From JAABSQ01 sp041642315 (GTDB lineage Bacteria > Desulfobacterota > Desulfobacteria > Desulfobacterales > Desulfococcaceae), in assembly GCA_041642315.1 (NCBI GenBank), contig JBEPWQ010000177.1:1-7720 (forward strand): a stretch of 7,720 nucleotides of DNA. Reading direction: 5' to 3'. Made by a program: the position numbers and the translations under genes. Within the stretch, counting starts at the first letter, position 1; each line of letters starts with the position of its first letter. Positions 1-4,035 of the stretch are shown here, one piece after another. The notes beneath the pieces are model-generated. The model was given only the letters and a program-made list of their open reading frames with translations. It was not told the origin of the DNA and made no database searches.

Positions 1-329
1 AGGCCGAAGAAATCCTGCAGCATGGGGGAGAGAACCAGCATGGGAAGGGTAAGCACCAGGGAGATCCAGAACCGTCTTTTGAAATCCTCGACCATGTGGG
101 CGTGGTGGTCCTGGTGGTCTCCATGGCCCTTTCCGTGAGACTTGTGTTCTTCGTGGCTTTCGTCTCCTTCCCCCCGGGATTCCTGATGTTCATGGTTTTC
201 CTGCTTTTTTTGGGATTCTTCAGCGTCTTGGGGTTGATCTGTCTTTTGTTCATCCGCAGGTGCTTCTTTTGGATCGGTATTTGTATTCTCTTGATGGTGA
301 TCCTGATGGTTTTGGTTTTTGGTAGTCAT
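1..329 (-). CDS. copB: CopB-type copper-translocating P1B ATPase, N-terminus only (partial at window edge)
   Basis: Reading the minus strand from ATG at 329-327 gives 109 codons that stay open to the edge of the window. The first 78 residues are very hydrophilic, rich in Glu, Gln and Lys, and hold 13 histidines (for example HGKGHGDHQDHHAH around residues 65-78). After that comes MVEDFKRRFWIS (79-90) and a hydrophobic helix LVLTLPMLVLSPM (91-103). A His-rich cytosolic tail followed by the phrase 'DFKRRFWISL..TLP..LLSPM' is characteristic of CopB-like P1B ATPases, inner-membrane pumps that export copper from the cytoplasm using ATP; the His-rich tail is thought to bind metal. The start is supported by AGGAG at 335-339, five bases ahead of the ATG; the frame is open further upstream to a TGA but has no better start there. 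The catalytic part (CPH, DKTGT) lies outside the window, so intactness cannot be judged. Silver or another soft metal is possible as substrate. Confidence 0.85.
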   Translation of the reverse strand, partial: MTTKNQNHQDHHQENTNTDPKEAPADEQKTDQPQDAEESQKKQENHEHQESRGEGDESHEEHKSHGKGHGDHQDHHAHMVEDFKRRFWISLVLTLPMLVLSPMLQDFFG

Positions 330-334
330 GAAGG

Positions 335-339
335 CTCCT
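335..339 (-). promoter_or_regulatory. Ribosome binding site of the CopB-type ATPase
   Basis: On the minus strand AGGAG stands five bases before the ATG at 329. This decides the start against the earlier, Met-free part of the same open frame. Confidence 0.6.
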
Positions 340-438
340 GTGACTTGCCTGTTGTGACTGATGATATGCTTGATCAGGCGTATATGGTTCGCAAAAAGTA
401 GGTTTGTTGATGCTCAATCAAAATAACGGATGTAAAAG

Positions 439-484
439 GAGGATGAAATACAGGTTATCCCCTATTTGGGGCTTTAGCATCCTC
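439..484. repeat. Nested inverted repeat, candidate operator or leader hairpin
   Basis: GAGGATG at 439-445 is the exact reverse complement of CATCCTC at 478-484. Inside lies a second dyad, CCCC (459-462) TATTT GGGG (468-471). The C-run/short spacer/G-run arrangement resembles operators of the copper repressor CsoR, and it lies about 130 bases upstream of the copB start, on the correct side. That is a resemblance only; no csoR gene is in the window. The dyads could equally form an RNA hairpin on either strand. Confidence 0.4.
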
Positions 485-533
485 TATATTTTTTATCTTT
501 TGGTCGCGGAGCGATTCAGGGGTGGCATATATC

Positions 534-550
534 CTCCCGGAAACCGGGAG
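534..550. repeat. Perfect 7-bp hairpin with outer GGTGG/CCACC arms
   Basis: CTCCCGG (534-540), loop AAA, CCGGGAG (544-550) is a perfect 7-bp stem. It is flanked by GGTGG at 521-525 and CCACC at 554-558, which can pair as an outer stem. No T-tract follows on either strand, so it is not a classic intrinsic terminator. It might be a protein-binding dyad or a 5'-leader hairpin of the flavoprotein transcript, which starts about 130 bases downstream. Confidence 0.45.
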
Positions 551-672
551 CGACCACCTATCTGCAATTTTCATGGCGTGGTCTATACCGATACATAATT
601 CAAGGTATTGTAATTTATTCCATATGTTGGCAAAACCGAAACATGGGTTGAGATCTAAAGAAACAAAAATTT

Positions 673-676
673 GGAG
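673..676 (+). promoter_or_regulatory. Ribosome binding site of the flavoprotein gene
   Basis: GGAG stands five bases before ATG 682 and two before ATG 679, which favours the second of the tandem Met codons as the start. Confidence 0.5.
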
Positions 677-681
677 AAATG

Positions 682-2331
682 ATGAAAAAAACGGCGGCGG
701 TTTTCGGCGCGGGCGTTGCAGGATTGGCGGCGGCGCACGAGTTTGCGCATCGGGGATATTCCGTTTCGGTCTATGAAGCCAATCCGGCAGCCGGCGGTTT
801 CTTTCGGAGTGCGCGAAGGGCGGAAGACGGGAACATGCCGTCCGAATATTCATGGCATGGATTCGGCCCCTGGTACCACAACGTGTTCGATATCATGAAA
901 CAAATACCGTTTGATCATAAGGGAAATCTTTATGATCGGGCGCTTTCCCGGCCGATCGACTTCGGTATCGCCCCGGAAAAAGGCGCAGCTCAGTTCAACG
1001 ATTCCTGGCCGGTGCCCGTGGCGAGGATGCTTAGAATGCGCGGGCTGGACACGCTTAGATGGGGCTGGATGATGGCCAAGACATGGACCGCGCATCGCCG
1101 CTCTTTCGAGTATTTCGCCAGGCAGAATGCCTCTGCGGAATACAGACCGATTCTGAGCAGTTTGGGATGGCGGACCTGGCGGGCCACCTTCGGCCCCTGG
1201 ATCGGTTCGGACTGGACCAACTGTTCCCTGCATACCATGGGCGAGTTTTTTCGAAAGCTGTTTATCTCGAAGCCGCCTCATGACCACAAAGCCGATGCGG
1301 AAGGCCCCGCCTGGCGCCACAGCCAAGGCGACGGCTGGCTGGTGCTGCGGGGTCCGAGCAATGAATACTGGTTCGACAGGTGGGTGGCTTACCTGGAACG
1401 GAAAGAAGTCCGCTTTTATTGGGAACAGCCTCTGATGAGGCTCGATTACGATGGTGAGAAAATCACCCGGGCACTTGTGGCCTCCGGGGATGAAGTGCAG
1501 GCGGATGCATTCGTTCTGGCGACGAATCCCTTTGCGGCGGCCGACATCCTCAGCAGAACGCCCGAGCTTGCCCGAAAAGATCAGCTGCGCCTGTTCGGGC
1601 CGCTTGTCCAGGACGGTCCGCATACCCAGGTCTCCTTCAGGATCGCCTTTTCGGAAAAGATCGCCTGGCCGCGCAAGCGCGCGGTCTTCATAATCGCCGA
1701 TTCGGAATACAATCTGACGATTTGCCCGGTTGATCATGTGTGGGCACCGGATGTGGATCTCGGCACCGGCGTCCGGTCATTATGGACCGGAACCGCCTGT
1801 GTGGCGACCGTTCCAGGACGGATTTACGGCCTTCCAATCGTTTCCTGCACCAAAGAGCAGTTTATCGAAGAGGTGAAGACGCAGCTGTTCGCCTGCGAAG
1901 CGCTGAATGCCTTCATCAAGGAGGCCAACGGCGGGCGCGGACTGGAAACATTTCCGATTTTGCGGATCGAGGTGTGGCATGAATGGCGGTTTTCTCCGGA
2001 CGGAATTCAGACCCACCAGCCCAAATGGGTCACGACAACCAATACCCAGCCATTTCAGCCGACCCAGGCGACCCCGGTGCCCAATCTCGTCCTTGCCGGG
2101 GCGCATACCCAAACCGAAGCGGATGTATGGTCCATCGAGGGTGCGGTGGAAAGCGGCCGGCGGGCGGCACAGGCAATCGAGCCCGACGTGAAGGTGATTT
2201 CTCAATATAATCCGTGGTGGCTTCGCTGGGCCGGCGCGGCGGATGATGTCCTCTTTTCCTTCCGTGGGCCGCATGTCTTCACGGTGATTCTGATCCTCAT
2301 GCTGGTGGTCATCGGATTGTTGAGCGGATGA
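682..2331 (+). CDS. FAD-dependent oxidoreductase (amine oxidase / phytoene desaturase-like) with C-terminal membrane anchor
   Basis: The protein is about 550 aa. Numbered from the first of two adjacent ATGs (679), the N-terminus has a beta strand and the dinucleotide-binding motif GAGVAG (10-15), ending at Glu33 (SVYE), then NPAAGGFF (35-42): the FAD-binding Rossmann fold of the NAD_binding_8/amino-oxidase group. The C-terminal FAD motif is also present: PNLVLAGAHTQT (468-479) followed by SIEGAVESGRRAA (485-497). The protein ends in a hydrophobic helix (about 533-549, VFTVILILMLVVIGLL), suggesting attachment to the inner membrane with the flavin domain in the cytoplasm. This architecture belongs to the family that includes phytoene desaturases, hydroxysqualene dehydroxylase and monoamine-oxidase-like enzymes; the substrate cannot be named from sequence and no carotenoid or hopanoid gene is nearby. 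GGAG at 673-676 lies five bases before the ATG at 682 and only two before 679, so 682 is preferred. The frame is intact. A possible short ORF overlaps the stop codon as ATGA. Confidence 0.85.
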   Translation: MKKTAAVFGAGVAGLAAAHEFAHRGYSVSVYEANPAAGGFFRSARRAEDGNMPSEYSWHGFGPWYHNVFDIMKQIPFDHKGNLYDRALSRPIDFGIAPEKGAAQFNDSWPVPVARMLRMRGLDTLRWGWMMAKTWTAHRRSFEYFARQNASAEYRPILSSLGWRTWRATFGPWIGSDWTNCSLHTMGEFFRKLFISKPPHDHKADAEGPAWRHSQGDGWLVLRGPSNEYWFDRWVAYLERKEVRFYWEQPLMRLDYDGEKITRALVASGDEVQADAFVLATNPFAAADILSRTPELARKDQLRLFGPLVQDGPHTQVSFRIAFSEKIAWPRKRAVFIIADSEYNLTICPVDHVWAPDVDLGTGVRSLWTGTACVATVPGRIYGLPIVSCTKEQFIEEVKTQLFACEALNAFIKEANGGRGLETFPILRIEVWHEWRFSPDGIQTHQPKWVTTTNTQPFQPTQATPVPNLVLAGAHTQTEADVWSIEGAVESGRRAAQAIEPDVKVISQYNPWWLRWAGAADDVLFSFRGPHVFTVILILMLVVIGLLSG

Positions 2332-2462
2332 GGAAAAACATGAAGTTTTCCCGTGACTATCTCCGGCAACATGCGAACGGCTGCCTGCGCGAATCGTTGT
2401 GCAAAATTTCACATCATCCGGGTCAATCCCGTTGGGGTCTGATCGAATATCCGTTCAGATAA
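2328..2462 (+). CDS. Possible 44-aa small protein, start overlapping the flavoprotein stop
   Basis: An ATG at 2328 overlaps the flavoprotein stop codon in an ATGA arrangement, the usual sign of translational coupling. It opens a 44-codon frame (MRKNMKFSRDYLRQHANG... to ...WGLIEYPFR) ending at TAA 2460-2462. A second in-frame Met is residue 5. The peptide is basic, has two cysteines (about residues 19 and 26), no hydrophobic segment, and I do not recognise it. It could be a genuine coupled micro-protein, the remnant of a lost downstream gene, or a chance frame in a spacer. Only the overlap geometry supports it. Confidence 0.28.
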   Translation: MRKNMKFSRDYLRQHANGCLRESLCKISHHPGQSRWGLIEYPFR

Positions 2463-2480
2463 TATCTTTGACAAAGAATA

Positions 2481-2982
2481 ATGAAACGAAACTTTCTTCA
2501 ATTCATTTGTATCCTATTCTCCTCCATTGCGATGTTCGCCTGCCAGAATACCTCTATCGATACCTATCAACCTAAAAGCCTGGAGGAAAGCAGGATCATA
2601 GATGTTATAAAACAATACCAGAATTCAAGAAACGCTTTTAATCTAGACCTTTACCTTGCCTGTCTGCATCCGGATGGAAAATTCTCCTTTATAGGTAGTC
2701 ATATCCTTTCAAAACCGGATCTTGAAAAAAAACTGCCCGGGCTTTGGGAACAACTTCAGTCGGGGGATGTCACTGTATTTCCATTTATGAGGGAGTCCAT
2801 CACCGGAGATTTTTTTTATCAATTGGAGATTTAAAAATATTGAAATTGCCATGAATAGTCATGGCGCCGAAGTGACCGTCATTTGCAATTCGTCCTGGAT
2901 CTGCAGGCAGCTTCATTGTATTTCATTGGTTAAAGAAAAAGGCGATTGGATGATTTCCGAAACAGCATGGCGGCATTTTTAG
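2481..2982 (+). pseudogene. NTF2-like lipoprotein gene, frameshifted at a run of eight T
   Basis: ATG 2481 opens a protein with a lipoprotein signal peptide: MKRN, a hydrophobic core (FLQFICILFSSIAMF) and a lipobox-like MFAC with Cys21, so the product should be lipid-anchored in the envelope. The mature part (IDVIKQYQNSRNAFNLDLYL.. then LHPDGKFSF) resembles the start of an NTF2-like/SnoaL-like domain. This frame stops at 2834, just after GDFFYQLEI. Dropping one T from the T8 run (2810-2817) changes it to GDFFINWRFKNIEIAMNSHG and continues through VTVICNSSW, ISLVKEKGDWMIS and ETAWRHF to TAG at 2980-2982, which is the missing second half of such a domain, giving about 166 aa. So one gene is split by a +1 insertion in a homopolymer. 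It may be a true pseudogene, a sequencing error, or a gene rescued by slippage on T8. There is no strong ribosome binding site (AAAG at 2473-2476). Function is unknown. Confidence 0.7.
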
Positions 2983-3126
2983 CTGGCGCAATAGAAAAGA
3001 AGGTGCCATGAGGAAATCGCGAAAACCGCTTCGTCAAATGAGCAAATCCACCATATCTGGCTTGCGTTACCTGTCTGAGTCTTTGCAGGGGAATACCAAA
3101 CGCCGCCTGTGATGGGTGTTCAATCC

Positions 3127-3132
3127 GGGAGG
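3127..3132 (+). promoter_or_regulatory. Ribosome binding site of arsN2
   Basis: GGGAGG lies eight bases upstream of GTG 3141 and so argues for that GTG as the start rather than GTG 3132 or ATG 3156. An out-of-frame ATG at 3137 opens only 11 codons. Confidence 0.5.
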
Positions 3133-3140
3133 TGCTATGG

Positions 3141-3593
3141 GTGAGCGAATATCTCATGAAAAACACACTTAAGATTATCAATCATCCCCCTGAAAGCGGG
3201 GTGAAGCGCCTGCTCACCGAATGCCGACTCGAAGAATCGGATGTGACCCCTGCGCATCTGGCCCATTTCTTCGGGCTGGGCTCAGCAGACAAACTGGAAG
3301 GTGTCGTCGGCCTCGAAATGTATGGTCATGCGGCGCTTTTGCGGTCGCTGGCCGTTTCTGCTTTCCGGCGCAGGCAGGGTTGGGGATCGGCGTTGCTGAT
3401 GCATGCCGAGGAATATGCACAAGCGCATGGGATCGAATCTGTCTATCTGCTGACCCAGACCGCAGCGCCCTTTTTTCTGCGGCATGGCTATCTGCATGCT
3501 GATAGAGATCATGCGCCGGATCTGATCCGACAAACCAAGGAATTCTCTGAACTCTGTCCAGTCAGCGCCATATTCATGGTGAAACATTTGTAA
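3141..3593 (+). CDS. arsN2: ArsN2-type GNAT N-acetyltransferase (arsenic resistance)
   Basis: This is a 150-aa (153 from the earliest GTG, 3132) single-domain GNAT protein. It carries LRSLAVSAFRRRQGWGSALL, whose RRQGWG is the R-x-x-G-x-G acetyl-CoA pyrophosphate loop, then a helix (HAEEYAQAHG) and the C-terminal block VYLLTQTAAPFFLRHGY. The ending, AP.LIR.TKEFSELCPVSAIFM, with the Cys-Pro-x-Ser-Ala phrase, is the pattern of the ArsN2 family, cytoplasmic acetyltransferases found in arsenic resistance operons. Its exact acceptor is not established by the sequence. Start choice: GGGAGG at 3127-3132 lies eight bases before GTG 3141, the best fit; GTG 3132 overlaps the GGGAGG, and ATG 3156 is a further candidate. 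No arsR, arsenite pump or arsenate reductase is in the window; a CcdA-like fragment follows, a family also seen in some ars clusters. The frame is intact. Confidence 0.82.
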   Translation: MSEYLMKNTLKIINHPPESGVKRLLTECRLEESDVTPAHLAHFFGLGSADKLEGVVGLEMYGHAALLRSLAVSAFRRRQGWGSALLMHAEEYAQAHGIESVYLLTQTAAPFFLRHGYLHADRDHAPDLIRQTKEFSELCPVSAIFMVKHL

Positions 3594-3720
3594 CCGAGTC
3601 TGTCACTGCCTCTGACCAGTTTTGGCCGCGAACAATTGCAGCGGCTGGTGGAATCGGAAATCAAGGAAATGTATTGAGCATGCGGGCTTGCCGCTGGACG
3701 AGATCCCGGGAAACGGCCAT

Positions 3721-3853
3721 GATCACCGTTTCGGCCGTCCCAGGATATTTGCCCGGCCCGGCAAGAACTCGCTGTCGCTCAAACAGCTTCCCGGCCCGGG
3801 CAAATATCCTGGGATGGCCTTCTTATCATACAGGCTTGGCCGAAACGATGATC
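3721..3853. repeat. 133-nt imperfect inverted repeat (long stem-loop, possibly MITE-like)
   Basis: Inner arms: 3737-3765 (GTCCCAGGATATTTGCCCGG...) pair with 3787-3815 over 29 positions with two C:C mismatches and one G:T, leaving a 21-nt loop (3766-3786). Outer arms: GATCACCGTTTCGGCC (3721-3736) pair with GGCCGAAACGATGATC (3838-3853) with a single mismatch. An unpaired segment of 22 nt (3816-3837), itself starting with a second copy of GGCC, interrupts the 3' side only. The element starts about 130 bases after the arsN2 stop and ends about 145 bases beyond the kinase stop, so it sits between convergent genes. No T-tract follows either arm, so it is not a standard terminator, and no transposase is near. 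It could be a small non-autonomous element, a structured RNA, or an mRNA-end stabiliser. Confidence 0.8.
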
Positions 3854-3885
3854 AAAGCCCGGAAAGCGGGTGGAATGGCAGGCAG

Positions 3886-4035
3886 ATGGCCATAGCCCTG
3901 CTCAGATCCATCTGGTTGGTTATAGGTTTCTCCATTGTATTCGCATCATTCGGAGCATCAGCCACCTGGCTGGGCGGACCGCTGGTCCGGCGGCAATTTA
4001 CTCCTGTGGTCGATCGATTCCGTAAATGGCGGTGA
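3886..4035 (+). pseudogene. CcdA/DsbD-like transmembrane protein fragment
   Basis: The 49 codons from ATG 3886 read MAIALLRSIWLVIGFSIVF, ASFGASATWLGGPLVRR, QFTPVVDRFRKWR and stop at 4033-4035. The segment LLRS-x-x-x-V-x-GFSIVF-x-x-FGASAT-x-LG matches the second membrane helix region of CcdA-family proteins (cytochrome c biogenesis / thiol-disulfide electron transfer across the inner membrane), where the usual phrase is 'GFS.VF..LGASAT.LG'. An intact CcdA has six or more helices and about 220-240 aa; here the first helix with its Cys-Pro motif and all later helices are absent, so this is a remnant. Its last 38 bases overlap the 3' end of the antisense kinase gene. CcdA-like proteins occur in some metal and arsenic resistance clusters, fitting the neighbouring arsN2, but that link is an inference. 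It could alternatively be an unrelated one-helix small protein. Confidence 0.5.
3975..3989 (-). terminator. Weak hairpin just downstream of the kinase stop codon
   Basis: CGGACC (3975-3980), loop GCT, GGTCCG (3984-3989) is a perfect 6-bp stem beginning nine bases after the kinase stop on the minus strand. No T-tract follows, so it could be a Rho-independent terminator only in a loose sense, or an mRNA 3'-end stabiliser. It also lies inside the CcdA-like fragment. Confidence 0.25.

Larger units (their letters stand above)
330..678. other. Divergent intergenic region between copB and the flavoprotein gene
   Basis: About 350 bases separate two genes that are transcribed away from each other, so promoters for both should lie here. 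I see two compact inverted repeats (439-484 and 534-550, listed separately). No strong sigma-70 promoter stands out: there are weak -10-like hexamers on the plus strand, such as CATAAT at 594-599 and TATGTT at 623-628, with poor -35 partners. The open frame 404-598 (+) has AAAGGAGG directly touching an internal ATG at 443, which is too close to act as a normal ribosome binding site, and its product shows no family resemblance; I do not call it a gene. Confidence 0.6.

Noticed and set aside
96..401. 101-codon hydrophobic plus-strand frame at the left end
   Set aside because: It is the antisense of the His/Glu/Gln-rich CopB tail; complementary codons of such residues give Val/Leu/Phe/Met-rich chance products.
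404..598. 64-codon frame with AAAGGAGG before an internal ATG at 443
   Set aside because: The purine run touches the ATG with no spacing, the product has no recognisable features, and the frame spans the hairpins of the intergenic region.
850..1737. 295-codon minus-strand frame inside the flavoprotein gene
   Set aside because: Antisense shadow; the plus-strand protein has two FAD motifs in the right places.
1780..2412. 210-codon minus-strand frame opposite the flavoprotein 3' end
   Set aside because: Shadow of the flavoprotein gene; low-complexity basic product without motifs or ribosome binding site.
3008..3112. 34-codon basic frame (MRKSRKPLRQMSKSTISG...) before arsN2
   Set aside because: Only a weak purine stretch upstream, no resemblance to a known small protein and no other support; likely chance.
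3594..3660. In-frame continuation after the arsN2 stop that reads like a protein end (FGREQLQRLVESEIKEMY then TGA)
   Set aside because: It has no start codon or ribosome binding site; it might be the tail of a lost gene, but about 20 residues are not enough to call one.
3721..3853. Inverted repeat considered as an integron attC site, retron RNA or Rho-independent terminator
   Set aside because: No integrase or reverse transcriptase gene is nearby, no attC core sites are visible, and no T-tract follows either arm.
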